Positions 9,230 to 18,868 of a stretch of DNA of 64,000 bases are shown here, in pieces. The position numbers and the translations under genes are program-made. The notes beneath the pieces were generated by a model. That model did no database searches, had not been told where the DNA came from, and worked only from the letters and a program-made list of their open reading frames with translations. Each line of letters begins with the position of its first letter. Positions within the stretch are counted from its first letter, which is position 1. Origin of the DNA: Gardnerella massiliensis (GTDB lineage: Bacteria > Actinomycetota > Actinomycetes > Actinomycetales > Bifidobacteriaceae); the NCBI RefSeq assembly GCF_003408845.1, contig NZ_LRTV01000001.1, positions 547,484-611,483 of the forward strand, read 5' to 3'.

Positions 9230-10582
9230 TCATATCAGGCTTTGAGCGTCAAGTTTTGCAATATCGCAATCGTCCAACACTTCGTAAGCGTTACGATACA
9301 ATCGCGGCACGCGAGGTCCAATACTAGTCATTATTTCGTAGCTTATTGTGCCGGCAGCCTCGGCCCAATCGTCCGCTGTCGGTTCGGCGTAATCTACTCC
9401 TCGCCCAGGTCCAAAAAGCGTTACCGTATCGCCTTCATGCACACCAAGTTCTTCCGCATTTCCCTTTAAATCTACGATGAACTGGTCCATGCATACGCGC
9501 CCCGACACATTCAGTATGCGCGCACCTTGCGTTGTTTCAACGCGCACAGGGCCTCCCGGCTTATCGACATGTCGTGTTCCTTGCATATCGAATCCAGAAG
9601 CGGAACGTACGATGCCGTCCGCGTAGCCGAGTGGCACAATGGCAGTGCTGGTGTTATCTGGGGTTAAGTAAGTGCGTCCGTAAGAAATTCCGTGCCCTGC
9701 TTCCACTGATTTTACTGTGCCGAGTTGGGCTTGAAGTGTCATTGCTGGAGTTAATCCGTACGTTTGCGATGTCCCCATTGAGGGGTCTGGCTCATATCCG
9801 TACAAACCAATGCCAGGACGCACAAGTTCAAAACGGATTTCCGGACGATTGAGCGTTGCAGCAGTATTGGCTAAATGACGGATTTGCGGCGCTACTCCAG
9901 CCTCACACATTCTGTGCGTAAACTCGTGGAATTGCTGAATTTGTCGATCGGTTGCGTCCACAAATTCTGGCACATCTGGAGAGTCTGCCACGGCCAGATG
10001 GCTCCATTGCCCAACAACTGTTATAACGCCTTCGTGCGCGTAGCTGCTGAGTTTGGCAAGCGCATTATTAAAGCCTGCTGGAGTGAAGCCGTTTCGCCCG
10101 AAACCGGTGTCTACTTTTACGTGCACGCGCGCCGGTTTATGTAAGGCTCGCGCCGCCTGCGCTACTGCATCAAGAGAGTCAAGGGAACCTACAGAAATGT
10201 CGATATTGTTGTCGATAAGATCAGCAAAAGGCGTGGTTGGTGCGCTGGTAAGCCACGTAAGAATATGGCAACGACTCTCACTGATGCCAGCTTTGCGCAA
10301 ACGTAACGCTTCGTATGGTTGCGCTGTGCCGAGCCATGTTGCACCGCCTGCTAAAGCAGCCAAAGCACACGGCAATAATCCGTGTCCGTAGGCGTCTGCT
10401 TTTACTACTCCCATTACTTCTGGAGCGTGTTGCCCTGGTTCCACATCTTGCCCAACTCGCGAAACCAGCATGCGCATATTGTCGCGGAGCGCACGCAAAT
10501 CAACAATTACCTGCCCTGGGTATAGCCGTAAAGCGCGAGCATAGTTTTCCGCCAACATTGTTGCAATATCGTTTGTATTCAT
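9230..10582 (-). CDS. alr: Alanine racemase
   Basis: This PLP enzyme interconverts L- and D-alanine for peptidoglycan. It is a 450-residue, fold-type III enzyme. The PLP-binding lysine is in VVKADAYGHG (about residue 61). The C-terminal domain has the catalytic-tyrosine region HGISYGRTY and the motif RVCMDQFIVDL. The length is somewhat above the usual 370-390 because of short insertions. A GTG precedes the ATG by one codon; the ATG at 10582 has better spacing from AGG. It is upstream of dgt. PLP made by the pdxST gene products in this window would supply its cofactor. Confidence 0.94.
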   Translation of the reverse strand: MNTNDIATMLAENYARALRLYPGQVIVDLRALRDNMRMLVSRVGQDVEPGQHAPEVMGVVKADAYGHGLLPCALAALAGGATWLGTAQPYEALRLRKAGISESRCHILTWLTSAPTTPFADLIDNNIDISVGSLDSLDAVAQAARALHKPARVHVKVDTGFGRNGFTPAGFNNALAKLSSYAHEGVITVVGQWSHLAVADSPDVPEFVDATDRQIQQFHEFTHRMCEAGVAPQIRHLANTAATLNRPEIRFELVRPGIGLYGYEPDPSMGTSQTYGLTPAMTLQAQLGTVKSVEAGHGISYGRTYLTPDNTSTAIVPLGYADGIVRSASGFDMQGTRHVDKPGGPVRVETTQGARILNVSGRVCMDQFIVDLKGNAEELGVHEGDTVTLFGPGRGVDYAEPTADDWAEAAGTISYEIMTSIGPRVPRLYRNAYEVLDDCDIAKLDAQSLI

Positions 10583-10635
10583 CACTCACCTGTTACTTGT
10601 GCTCGTTATTACGCTTTACTTATTACGTAATTTTA

Positions 10636-10690
10636 TAGTAGTAAATAGTAGTGGATAGTAGTAAATAGTAGTAAATAGCTGTAGATAGTA
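10636..10690. repeat. 10-bp tandem repeat upstream of alr
   Basis: About five and a half copies of TAGTAGTAAA with a few substitutions lie between the GNAT gene and alr. They are just upstream of the alr start, in what should be its promoter or leader. Copy number could vary by slippage. Confidence 0.85.
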
Positions 10691-10722
10691 GAAGCAGTAC
10701 GCGTACGCTTGGTACCGTCTAT

Positions 10723-11265
10723 TTATTGCATCACATGGTTGCAAGAGCGCATCCATTGGTAAGCAATACGCGTCGCACTATGCGCTCGGTCAGGAATAAC
10801 AACCAGTCCACATCGGCTAAAACCTGCACGCGTAATTACTTTTTGCATAATAAGATTGTCTGGATGCGTGTCGATACGCACGTTATTGTAGTGCTGCTTG
10901 GTCCATTGCAAGCATTCCGTCGCCATTTTTGGACGAATTCCGGAGGATGCAAGCCGGTGAATAGTAACGTACGGCAACACGTCGTCAAGCCACGCTCCGT
11001 CGATATGTGCGTATACTTCGTCAAGCCCCTCGCATACAGCAAACTGCGCTAGAATACGTTCTTCGCCGCTATCCGGGTCGATGTCAACAATTAAGTTGAA
11101 CCGCCGCAAACGAATGTCTTCAATAACACTTGACATTAACGGAAAACTATTGCCCCACTGGTGCGGATTGCCCGTAGTGCGCATAAATTTGCGAGCATTT
11201 TCGTAAATATGTTCAATATTGCGCACGTCACCTAACGTCGCTTTTCTTAATGCTATATCTTTCAT
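10723..11265 (-). CDS. GNAT-family N-acetyltransferase
   Basis: 180 residues. The N-terminus IALRKATLGDVRNIEHIYENARKFM matches the start of the GNAT fold. A central YVTIHRLASSGIRPKMATECLQW region occupies the position of the acetyl-CoA-binding motif A, though the classical Q/R-x-x-G-x-G/A is degenerate. The sequence NVRIDTHPDNLIMQKVITRAGF is the usual motif B end. The substrate is unknown. The start has AGAGG at good spacing. It is 24 bases downstream of luxS, so the two are probably co-transcribed. Confidence 0.72.
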   Translation of the reverse strand: MKDIALRKATLGDVRNIEHIYENARKFMRTTGNPHQWGNSFPLMSSVIEDIRLRRFNLIVDIDPDSGEERILAQFAVCEGLDEVYAHIDGAWLDDVLPYVTIHRLASSGIRPKMATECLQWTKQHYNNVRIDTHPDNLIMQKVITRAGFSRCGLVVIPDRAHSATRIAYQWMRSCNHVMQ

Positions 11266-11289
11266 GCTAGCCTCTATACCAAGATTACT

Positions 11290-11784
11290 TCACACAATCT
11301 TACGTTCAAAAGGATCTGAACTAATTCCTTTCGCAAGAATATCTTTACACCACTGCTGAGCGCCAAATAAGCTATGATCTCGGTAATTTCCGCAAGATTC
11401 TATAGTGGTTGCAGGAACATCATCCCAAGTCGCCTTAAATGCAATAAACTCAAGCGATTCCTTCAAAGCGCGAGCAACATCTTCAGTACTGTGCTCACCC
11501 CACGTAAGTAAGTGGAATCCGGTTCGGCAACCAAATGGCGAGCAATCAATATAACCATCAATTCGCTCGCGAAGCAGCACCGCAAGAGTATGTTCAATCG
11601 TGTGCAATGCGGCCGTTGGTATCGCTTCTTCATTAGGCTGAGTTAAACGAATATCGTAGTTGGAAATTACATCTCCGTGAGGGCCGTGTTGCGTATCAAT
11701 ATAACGCACGTAAGGTGCCTTTACTTTTGTATGATCAAGTTCAAAACTTTCCGGACGCGGATGCGAAACCGCACGCTCACTCAT
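11290..11784 (-). CDS. luxS: S-ribosylhomocysteine lyase LuxS
   Basis: It cleaves S-ribosylhomocysteine to homocysteine and DPD, the precursor of autoinducer-2, completing the activated methyl cycle. At 164 residues it has the usual size. The metal site is complete: HTIEH at residues 61-65 and a downstream cysteine in ESCGNYRD. The catalytic cysteine is in SPFGCRTGF (Cys86), and the N-terminal [14 protein letters not shown] is diagnostic. The start has GAGGGA. It is probably in an operon with the GNAT gene. No mtn/pfs gene is next to it. Confidence 0.96.
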   Translation of the reverse strand: MSERAVSHPRPESFELDHTKVKAPYVRYIDTQHGPHGDVISNYDIRLTQPNEEAIPTAALHTIEHTLAVLLRERIDGYIDCSPFGCRTGFHLLTWGEHSTEDVARALKESLEFIAFKATWDDVPATTIESCGNYRDHSLFGAQQWCKDILAKGISSDPFERKIV

Positions 11785-11886
11785 AATCTATCCCTCACTT
11801 ACTGTTGCGTTCCTATTACGTTTTCACTCTCTATATTAGACGGTACGCGTCAAATAAGTTGGGAAGATTGAGTTTAGAGCATTGGT

Positions 11887-13578
11887 TTAGAGCATTGACG
11901 CTTGTATAAGTGCGCGTGTGTAATCTTTTTGCGGGTGGTCAAGCACGTCGGCTACGCTTCCAGATTCAACAATTTTCCCTTCTTTAAGAACAATAACGCG
12001 CTCTGCTAAATGCTGGATCATACCCAAATCGTGGCTTACGAAAATGCAGGACATTTTTGGGCGATCTTTTCGAATAGCAGCAAAAGCGTCGAGAATACGA
12101 GTGCGCTCAGCAACGTCAATTGCGCTCATTGGCTCGTCTGCAACTAAAACGCGCGGATTGTTGATGAGTGCGCGGGCGATTGCTACGCATTGGGCTTGTC
12201 CGCCAGAAAGTTCGTGAGGGTATTTTTCCGCAAAATCATTTGGATTTAAGCCAACTAGTTTTAGCACGTCGTCAACTCGCTTATTAATAGTTGCGTCGTC
12301 TAATTGAAGCGATTTTTTCCAAATATTAAGCGGTTCTGCGACGCTTGAGCGCACAGTCCAACGCGGGTCGAGCGCAGCAAATGGGTGTTGAAAAACTATA
12401 GCGGTTTCTTTTCGAATATTTGCAGAAGATTTTGCAGAAGATTTTGCAGAAAAATCAGCAGAAGATTCAGCAGAATTTACTATTTTCCCGTCGTAACTAA
12501 CGCTTCCTTCGCTAATCTTTTGAAGACCTAAGATTGCGCGAATAAGTGTTGTTTTGCCGCTTCCGGAACCGCCTATAATTGCTAACGATTCGCCAACTCG
12601 TAGGCTTAAATCTACACCTTTGAGTATTTCGGTACGATTTCTTTCGTGACCAAGTGTTACGTGAATATTTTTTGCAGAAAGTAAGATTTCACTACTTTCG
12701 TTACTATTTTCGTTATTTTCGTAACTTTCGTTATTTTCGTAACGTTTTTCGTTACTATTTTCGCTACTATTTTCGTAACGTTTTTCGCTACCAAACGTAT
12801 CGCATTGTGTTACACGTAACGTAAGCTTTCTAGCAGCTTCAACAAGTTGCTTTGTTGAGGCAACTTGCGGATTTTTCAACAAATCTTGCACATCCGCACT
12901 ATCGACCAATCGACCCGAATCAAGCACATAGCAACGTTGAGCTGCGCGAGATAACACTGAAAAATCGTGCGTTACGAACAGCATAGACGCACCCATATCG
13001 TCAACAAGCGAAGTCAACATATCTACCACATCGCGTTGAGTTACGGAGTCGAGTGCTGTAGTAGGCTCATCTGCGAGAATAAGCCGAGGAGACGTAATTA
13101 ATGCCGTCGCAATACCAACTCGCTGCTGCTGGCCACCCGAAAGTTCAAAAGTACGCTGAGACGCAAGTTTGCTCGCCAACCCAACCTTTTCAAGCATAAG
13201 GCACACACGACGATGGACGTCTTGCGGATCAAGCTGATAATGCAAACGCAACGGCAGTGAAATCTGCTCTTCAACACTCAACATAGGATTAAGCGCACGA
13301 TTTGCCTGCTGAAATACCACTCCCACGTATTTACCGCGAAGGCGCGCCAACAAATCATCCGAAGCACCAACCGTCTGCGTTTCGCCAAGCTTACACGAAC
13401 CAGTAATATGAGCAGACGACGGCAACAAACCCGTAGCGGCACGAAGTAGCATGGATTTTCCAGAACCAGAAGACCCCACCAAACCAACGCGCTCACCATC
13501 CGCAACACTCAACGACACGTTGTTAAGAATACGAGTATCACCAAGGCTTAACGACAAATTTCGTATATCTAAACTCAT
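11887..13578 (-). CDS. Oligopeptide ABC transporter ATP-binding protein (DppD-DppF fused type)
   Basis: Two ABC domains in one 563-residue chain power the importer encoded upstream. Domain 1 has Walker A GSSGSGKS, signature [10 protein letters not shown] and Walker [13 protein letters not shown]. Domain 2 has [19 protein letters not shown] and [12 protein letters not shown]. The linker (about residues 262-295) is low complexity, rich in N, E, S and Y, encoded by CGTTATTTTCG-like repeats (12691-12796). A second Ser/Ala-rich insertion ([16 protein letters not shown]) sits inside domain 2 between Walker A and the Q-loop. Both are probably repeat expansions tolerated by the fold. It starts 7 bases after the permease stop. 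Confidence 0.9.
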   Translation of the reverse strand: MSLDIRNLSLSLGDTRILNNVSLSVADGERVGLVGSSGSGKSMLLRAATGLLPSSAHITGSCKLGETQTVGASDDLLARLRGKYVGVVFQQANRALNPMLSVEEQISLPLRLHYQLDPQDVHRRVCLMLEKVGLASKLASQRTFELSGGQQQRVGIATALITSPRLILADEPTTALDSVTQRDVVDMLTSLVDDMGASMLFVTHDFSVLSRAAQRCYVLDSGRLVDSADVQDLLKNPQVASTKQLVEAARKLTLRVTQCDTFGSEKRYENSSENSNEKRYENNESYENNENSNESSEILLSAKNIHVTLGHERNRTEILKGVDLSLRVGESLAIIGGSGSGKTTLIRAILGLQKISEGSVSYDGKIVNSAESSADFSAKSSAKSSANIRKETAIVFQHPFAALDPRWTVRSSVAEPLNIWKKSLQLDDATINKRVDDVLKLVGLNPNDFAEKYPHELSGGQAQCVAIARALINNPRVLVADEPMSAIDVAERTRILDAFAAIRKDRPKMSCIFVSHDLGMIQHLAERVIVLKEGKIVESGSVADVLDHPQKDYTRALIQASML

Positions 13579-13585
13579 ATCCTGC

Positions 13586-14434
13586 CTACTTTACTTGTTT
13601 TCCTAGCGACGGGTTGGTAACTTCACGTATCACATCTCCAAAAAGATTGAGAGCAACAACCACCACCGTTACTATGAGTCCAGGCCAAACCACAGCCAAA
13701 GGATTGACGTGAATAAGCGTCACCGACGTCGCCAACACGCGTCCCCAACTCGGTACTCCCGAAGGCACACCTACGCCCAAGTACGTTAAACCACTTTCCG
13801 CTAAAATTACCGTTCCCGCAGAAAGCGAAAGTTGCACCATCGCAATCGGCATAATATTAGGAAATACGTGACGAAAAAGCACGTAGCTTCTTCTCGAACC
13901 TTGCGAAATTGCAAAAGTTACGTAATCGGATTGCAACACTAGTTGCGCACTTGGGCGCACAATACGCGCCAAATTAAGCCCGTAACCAACCCCGCACGCA
14001 AGCATAATCACAACCACACTCGCACCAAGCGGCACAGCCAGCATAAGAGCAATCAGCACCGTAGGAATAGAAATTAGCGCATCTACCGCCATAACACTTA
14101 TCGCACTCACGAATTGCGAACGCGCAATCATCACACTTAATAAGCAAGCACCAATAGCAGACGCAATCAGCACCGTACACAGTACCAGCAACAGCTCAAC
14201 GCGAGAACCAGCCATAAGCCAACTGAGCATATCCGAACCAGTACCATCCGTACCAAGCCAGTGCTTCCAAGACGGCTTCTGCCATACCTCGTACCCGTTT
14301 GTTTTCAGAAGTGGATAAGGCGTCCAAAATAGCGAAATTGCGGCAATAGCAATCCACAACGCAAGCACCACGCACACAAATTTCCCAAAAGCAGCGCGCC
14401 ACACACTTTGCAACAAACGCAACAAATGACGCAT
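13586..14434 (-). CDS. Oligopeptide/dipeptide ABC transporter permease (DppC/OppC type)
   Basis: This inner-membrane subunit has about 282 residues and six predicted helices. The EAA loop for ATPase contact is recognisable (ISQGSRRSYVLFRHVFPN), and the family motif GTDGTGSDMLSWLM lies near the N-terminus. The open frame begins at an upstream TTG, but the ATG at 14434 has AGAAGG eight bases upstream and gives a normal DppC N-terminus. It is the third gene of the SBP-permease-permease-ATPase cluster, 58 bases after the DppB-type gene. Confidence 0.9.
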   Translation of the reverse strand: MRHLLRLLQSVWRAAFGKFVCVVLALWIAIAAISLFWTPYPLLKTNGYEVWQKPSWKHWLGTDGTGSDMLSWLMAGSRVELLLVLCTVLIASAIGACLLSVMIARSQFVSAISVMAVDALISIPTVLIALMLAVPLGASVVVIMLACGVGYGLNLARIVRPSAQLVLQSDYVTFAISQGSRRSYVLFRHVFPNIMPIAMVQLSLSAGTVILAESGLTYLGVGVPSGVPSWGRVLATSVTLIHVNPLAVVWPGLIVTVVVVALNLFGDVIREVTNPSLGKQVK

Positions 14435-14492
14435 ATAAGTCACCTTCTTACCAACATTTGCCAACTTCTACCAACACACGAGACGACAACAT

Positions 14493-15458
14493 TCAGTCAT
14501 ATACCTGCTGCGACAAACGCGGATCCAACGCACGATGCACTATATCAACCAACAACCCAACAAACAAAAACAGCGCAGCAAGCATGAACAGCTCCCCCTG
14601 AACCGCAATCAAATCACGCAAACCAACGTCACGCACCATACCCATACCCATGCCAGGTAACGAAAACAGGTTCTCAATAACCATCACGCCCATAACCATG
14701 TGAGCAAAAGTCAAACCGATAACAGACACAAGTTGAGGAAGCGCCAAACGCAAACCAACACGCCACATAACCCGCCTACGAGTCATGCCGCAAGCCATAG
14801 CCTGGTAAGCAATCTCACTGCGCGAAATATGCTCAAGAGTGGCAGCAGTATAACGCATAAAGCTAGAACCTACGATTATGCCAACCGTAAGCGCCGGCAA
14901 CAGTAACGAAAGAAGCGCCTCACCACATTCACTCCAGCCATCAGTCGGAAAACCCTGAGTAGGAAGCAAACTAATAACGCCAATGCCGCGCCCAAATAGC
15001 AAAATCAGCAGCATACCACCCCACAGAGCCGGCACGGAACCAGCGGCGAGCGCCGTAAAACGAGCTACAGCTTGCGGCACCTTACCCTCATGCGTAACCT
15101 GCCAGCAACCAAGCGGAATGCCAAGAATAAGCGCAAAAGCGAGGCCTAGCAAAATCAGCGGAAACGTAATAGTCGCGCGAGCTGCAATCATGCTTGCTAC
15201 GGACCTACCGGTAAGCATAGATACGCCGAAATCGCCTCGCAAAACTCCGAAAAGCCAATCGGTATATTGCGTAAAAAGCGGCTTATTTAAGCCAAGCTCA
15301 GCCCGCAGCTGCTCAACTTTGCCATGAGGGGAATTAAGACCAGCCATAACTTGCGCGACGTCGCCCGGAAGCACGCGAAGCGCAAGAAAAACGGCCGCAG
15401 AAATGCAAAACAGGGCTGCAATAAACAGCAGCAACCGTTGGCATATCATGCGAAACAT
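14493..15458 (-). CDS. Oligopeptide/dipeptide ABC transporter permease (DppB/OppB type)
   Basis: 321 residues. The DppB-type N-terminus is visible (hydrophobic start, then LRVLPGDVAQVMAGLNSP). The EAA loop is present (YQAMACGMTRRRVMWRVGLR) and the C-terminus VDIVHRALDPRLSQ is typical. The start at 15458 is set by GGAGG seven bases before the ATG; the longer frame to 15524 has no such site. A 52-bp-period hairpin array lies between it and the binding-protein gene upstream, so readthrough from that gene must cross the array. Confidence 0.92.
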   Translation of the reverse strand: MFRMICQRLLLFIAALFCISAAVFLALRVLPGDVAQVMAGLNSPHGKVEQLRAELGLNKPLFTQYTDWLFGVLRGDFGVSMLTGRSVASMIAARATITFPLILLGLAFALILGIPLGCWQVTHEGKVPQAVARFTALAAGSVPALWGGMLLILLFGRGIGVISLLPTQGFPTDGWSECGEALLSLLLPALTVGIIVGSSFMRYTAATLEHISRSEIAYQAMACGMTRRRVMWRVGLRLALPQLVSVIGLTFAHMVMGVMVIENLFSLPGMGMGMVRDVGLRDLIAVQGELFMLAALFLFVGLLVDIVHRALDPRLSQQVYD

Positions 15459-15547
15459 AAATCGCCTCCTTTTTATGGGCTTACAGTCCAAGTGCAGCGC
15501 AAGTACGGCGCAAGCACAGCGCAAGTACGGCGCAAGTATACAATTCA

Positions 15548-15738
15548 GACACTAGCGCAGATTACGCGCTGCGTTAGTGTCCCATTTTGCTGATTTTGGG
15601 ACACTAGTGCAGTCGTCGCGCTGCGCCAGTGTCCCATTTTGCTGATTTTGAGACACTAGCGCAGATTACGCGCTGCGTTAGTGTCCCATTTTGCTGATTT
15701 TGAGACACTCGCGCAGATTACGCGCTGCGCCAGTGTCT
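15548..15738. repeat. Hairpin array A: four palindromes at 52-bp period
   Basis: Units start at 15548, 15600, 15652 and 15704. Each has GACACTAGCGCAG, a short loop, then CTGCGTTAGTGTC, and a T-rich spacer (CCCATTTTGCTGATTTTG). Unit 2 and the last unit have matching changes in the arms (CTGCGCCAGTGTC). The array lies within the peptide-transporter cluster, between the binding-protein stop and the first permease start. Related arrays are at 19651 and 32592. Function unknown; an mRNA-stability or attenuation role is plausible. Confidence 0.9.
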
Positions 15739-15764
15739 CTAGATTGCGACTAGCAAATCCAACA

Positions 15765-17504
15765 TTAGCTAAGGCGCAGATTGTAAAGCGGCAAAAGCTC
15801 CTGATTCATGTCGAACGGCATACCCTCGAGAGCCTTCACTTTCGCAGTCACCACGCGATAATTAAACAGCCAATCAGCCGGCGCGTCCTTGCTAATAATG
15901 CGTGCAGCCTCAGCAAGCAATTTAGCAGAATCGCTCTCGGACGCACTAAGCATTGCCTTAGCGTACAAATCTTGCACCTGCTTATTGTCGTAACCGTAGT
16001 AGTAAGTAGGATCCGCCCACTGGCCAAAATCGTGGCTTTCATTGTGATCGACCATCGACAAATCGTACTGCTTATTCTTATACACATCCTGCAGCCAAGT
16101 AGTAAACTCAACCACATTCACTTTCAAATCAATGCCGGCTGGCTTAAGCTGCGAGCGCAATTGATCGCCAAGTTGCGTACCGTAAATATTCGGATAAGTA
16201 AGCGAAAGTTGCAACGGATGAGATTCGTCGAAGCCGGCTTCTTTCATAAGCGCCTTCGCACGACGCAAATCATGCGGATACAATTTCGTCAAATCCTCAT
16301 AACCCGGGTCGAGAGATGGAATTGGGCCGCCAAGTGCCACATCCGTGCCTCCTCGAGACGCAATAATCTGCTTATGATCAATCGCGTAACGAATCGCCTC
16401 ACGCACACGCTTATCCTTAGTGCGCTCACCCTTCATGTTCATTGCAAGCACAAATTTATCGGTGCCGTTCCCAGCTCGCACAACGTAACGCTTAGTATCA
16501 TCCTTAAACGGCTTAGCAAGCTGCCCGGAAATAGGCGCTAACGCTTGCACAGCTCCGGAAGAAAGCGCGTCAACAGCAGCGTTGTCGTCCACAAAGTAGC
16601 GCACAACAATTTTGCTGGTTTTAGCAGGATGAATACCCTTATAGCGCGGATTTGCCTTCAAAACAACGCGATCGTTCGGCACGAACTTGTCAATTAAGTA
16701 CGGACCGGAACCAACCGCCTGCGTTTTAGCATCGTAACTAGCGTTTCTGTCGAACACTAAACCGGAGCGGCTGCACAAAGCCCACAGCAGCTTAGCGTTA
16801 GGTTCCTTAAGCGTAATCTCGAAAGTATAATCGTCCTTCGCTTTTGCCGACTCAACTTTGCCAACCATATTCGAGCCGCGATACTGCTTAGAAACAAGCT
16901 CGTTAAACGACCACGCTGCATCCTTTGCCGTCAGTTTGTGACCGTTAGAAAACGCGGCGCCCTTACGCAAATGGAACGTGTAACGCAGGCCGTTTTTGCT
17001 AACTTCCCAGCTTTTTGCGAGAGATGGAGAAACTTGGTTTTTTGCATTTCGCGCAACCAAGCCTTCGTATACGTTGCCGATAAGCAGCTGGTCGAGTGAG
17101 GAACCGGACTGGTTGCGAATATCGAGGTTCGTAGGAGCAAGTTTGAGTCCGATTGTGACGGTTTTGTGCGACACGGTGTTTGCTGCGTTTGGAGTAGATT
17201 GACGCGGGCCGCCGGTAAACGTTGCAAAAATTGCACTAACCACCGCGATAGTAATAATGGCTAAACTGAACATCCAAGCTTTGCCAAGCTTACGTCGTGC
17301 GGCAGGTTGCGACGATTTTTCAGCATCGTTCAGTGAAGCGTCCGTGCTCGCGCCGTAAGCTGCACTCGTTGAACTTACGTGGCCTGCGTCTGTTGCGTTT
17401 GCTTTAGACGCACCATTTTGTGCTTCGCGCTGAGCCTTACCAGAGAATGTTTCGGTCGCGTCGTTTTCTTTGTACGCGCCTTCCTCGGGTTTCGTGTTAC
17501 CCAT
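15765..17504 (-). CDS. Membrane-anchored oligopeptide-binding protein (SBP family 5)
   Basis: It captures peptides (or possibly nickel chelates) for the adjacent permeases. 579 residues. The family-5 fold is evident from GLKLAPTNLDIRNQ, LAKSWEVSKNGLRYTFHLRK and DKRVREAIRYAIDHKQI. Unusually, it has no lipobox cysteine. A charged, Ser/Thr/Ala-rich N-terminal tail of about 75 residues precedes one hydrophobic segment (WMFSLAIITIAVVSAIFATF), so it is predicted to be a signal-anchor protein with a cytoplasmic tail. The start at 17504 is supported by AAAGG; an in-frame ATG at 17528 lacks a site. It is the first gene of the importer cluster. Confidence 0.87.
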   Translation of the reverse strand: MGNTKPEEGAYKENDATETFSGKAQREAQNGASKANATDAGHVSSTSAAYGASTDASLNDAEKSSQPAARRKLGKAWMFSLAIITIAVVSAIFATFTGGPRQSTPNAANTVSHKTVTIGLKLAPTNLDIRNQSGSSLDQLLIGNVYEGLVARNAKNQVSPSLAKSWEVSKNGLRYTFHLRKGAAFSNGHKLTAKDAAWSFNELVSKQYRGSNMVGKVESAKAKDDYTFEITLKEPNAKLLWALCSRSGLVFDRNASYDAKTQAVGSGPYLIDKFVPNDRVVLKANPRYKGIHPAKTSKIVVRYFVDDNAAVDALSSGAVQALAPISGQLAKPFKDDTKRYVVRAGNGTDKFVLAMNMKGERTKDKRVREAIRYAIDHKQIIASRGGTDVALGGPIPSLDPGYEDLTKLYPHDLRRAKALMKEAGFDESHPLQLSLTYPNIYGTQLGDQLRSQLKPAGIDLKVNVVEFTTWLQDVYKNKQYDLSMVDHNESHDFGQWADPTYYYGYDNKQVQDLYAKAMLSASESDSAKLLAEAARIISKDAPADWLFNYRVVTAKVKALEGMPFDMNQELLPLYNLRLS

Positions 17505-17698
17505 ACCATAAACCTTTCTAAATGGCATTGAAATATTAAATTGTTATCTTTAATTAAATTGTTATTTTTTATTGCGTTTTATTAAATTTTTTAATTGCTT
17601 GACGCTTGATTACATAGTGACACAAGTCGCCAGCCCTACCAATCGTAGTCTATTGACAAACCAGGCTCACCGTAGATTCCCTCAAAAAACTCATCAAT

Positions 17699-17759
17699 AA
17701 TTTGTACTAACACAACACAAAAAATTTATACTAACGAAATACGAGAATTTGTACTAACG
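17699..17759. promoter_or_regulatory. Three direct repeats in the divergent SBP/pdxS gap (candidate operator)
   Basis: AATTTGTACTAAC occurs at 17699, as AATTTATACTAACG at 17723, and again at 17746, spaced 24 and 23 bases. The repeats lie between the divergent peptide-binding-protein gene and pdxS. Regular spacing near two turns of the helix is typical of binding sites for a multimeric regulator. The rest of the 425-base gap is AT-rich, with no gene seen. Confidence 0.5.
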
Positions 17760-17883
17760 TAATACGGCACAATACGAACGCAATATGAATATGATTTTAA
17801 TCACACGCACTTGTGGCACGCGCGGTTGTAGTATTTATTAGGTATATCCTACGAATGTGGTTAAATTCCAACAGAACGTAAAC

Positions 17884-17912
17884 TTGCAAACGTACGCAAA
17901 CGCGCATAATAC
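17884..17912 (+). promoter_or_regulatory. Putative sigma-70-type promoter of pdxST
   Basis: A -35-like TTGCAA (17884-17889) is separated by exactly 17 bases from a -10-like TAATAC (17907-17912). Transcription would start about 10 bases before the pdxS start codon, giving a very short leader that still holds the AGCGAGGA ribosome-binding sequence. Confidence 0.5.
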
Positions 17913-17929
17913 ATCTAATAAAGCGAGGA

Positions 17930-18868
17930 ATGATGTCTGAAAACTTGAATACTGCAGCAACCGTGAATGAATCCTCGGATCCGCAAAATAAGAGCGGCGA
18001 AGACCGCACCGCTTTGAACCGTCAGTTGGCTCAAATGCTTAAGGGCGGCGTGATTATGGACGTCACCACCCCTGAGCAGGCAAAGATTGCTCAGGATTCT
18101 GGAGCTTGCGCTGTTATGGCTTTGGAGCGTATTCCTGCGGATATTCGCGCAGCCGGCGGCGTTTCTCGCATGAGCGACCCAGCTATGATTCACGGAATTC
18201 AAGAGGCTGTGTCTATTCCTGTGATGGCAAAGTGCCGTATCGGTCACTTCGTTGAAGCGCAGGTTCTTGAGGCTATTGAGATCGACTACATTGACGAAAG
18301 CGAAGTGCTTTCCCCAGCCGACGACGTGTACCATATTAACAAGCGCGACTTTGCTGTGCCTTTCGTGTGCGGCGCCAAGGATTTGGGCGAGGCTTTGCGC
18401 CGAATTAACGAAGGCGCTTCCATGATTCGCACCAAGGGTGAGCCGGGCACTGGCGACGTGATTCAGGCTGTGCGCCACATGCGCATGATGAATTCCGCAA
18501 TTCGCAAGCTCACCAGCATGCGTGAGGACGAGCTTTTTGAGGAAGCTAAGAATTTGCGCGTGCCTTTCGAACTCGTAAAGTACGTTGCGCAAAACGGCAA
18601 GCTTCCTGTAGTGAACTTCGCCGCCGGTGGCGTTGCTACCCCAGCCGATGCTGCTTTGATGATGCAGCTTGGCGCCGAGGGCGTATTCGTTGGATCCGGC
18701 ATCTTTAAGTCCGGCGACCCAGCAAAGCGCGCGGCCGCAATCGTTAAGGCTGTAACTAATTACAAGGACGCTAAGCTGATCGCCAAGCTTTCCGAGAATT
18801 TGGGCGAAGCTATGGTTGGCATCAACGAGCAGGAAATTAAGCTTTTGATGGCTGAGCGAGGCGAGTGA
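17930..18868 (+). CDS. pdxS: Pyridoxal 5'-phosphate synthase subunit PdxS
   Basis: This is the synthase subunit of the two-protein PLP complex. It makes PLP from ribose 5-phosphate, glyceraldehyde 3-phosphate and ammonia supplied by PdxT. 312 residues, the usual length. Diagnostic stretches are [51 protein letters not shown] and [11 protein letters not shown]. Two adjacent ATGs follow AGCGAGGA; either may be used. Its stop overlaps the pdxT start. Confidence 0.97.
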   Translation: MMSENLNTAATVNESSDPQNKSGEDRTALNRQLAQMLKGGVIMDVTTPEQAKIAQDSGACAVMALERIPADIRAAGGVSRMSDPAMIHGIQEAVSIPVMAKCRIGHFVEAQVLEAIEIDYIDESEVLSPADDVYHINKRDFAVPFVCGAKDLGEALRRINEGASMIRTKGEPGTGDVIQAVRHMRMMNSAIRKLTSMREDELFEEAKNLRVPFELVKYVAQNGKLPVVNFAAGGVATPADAALMMQLGAEGVFVGSGIFKSGDPAKRAAAIVKAVTNYKDAKLIAKLSENLGEAMVGINEQEIKLLMAERGE

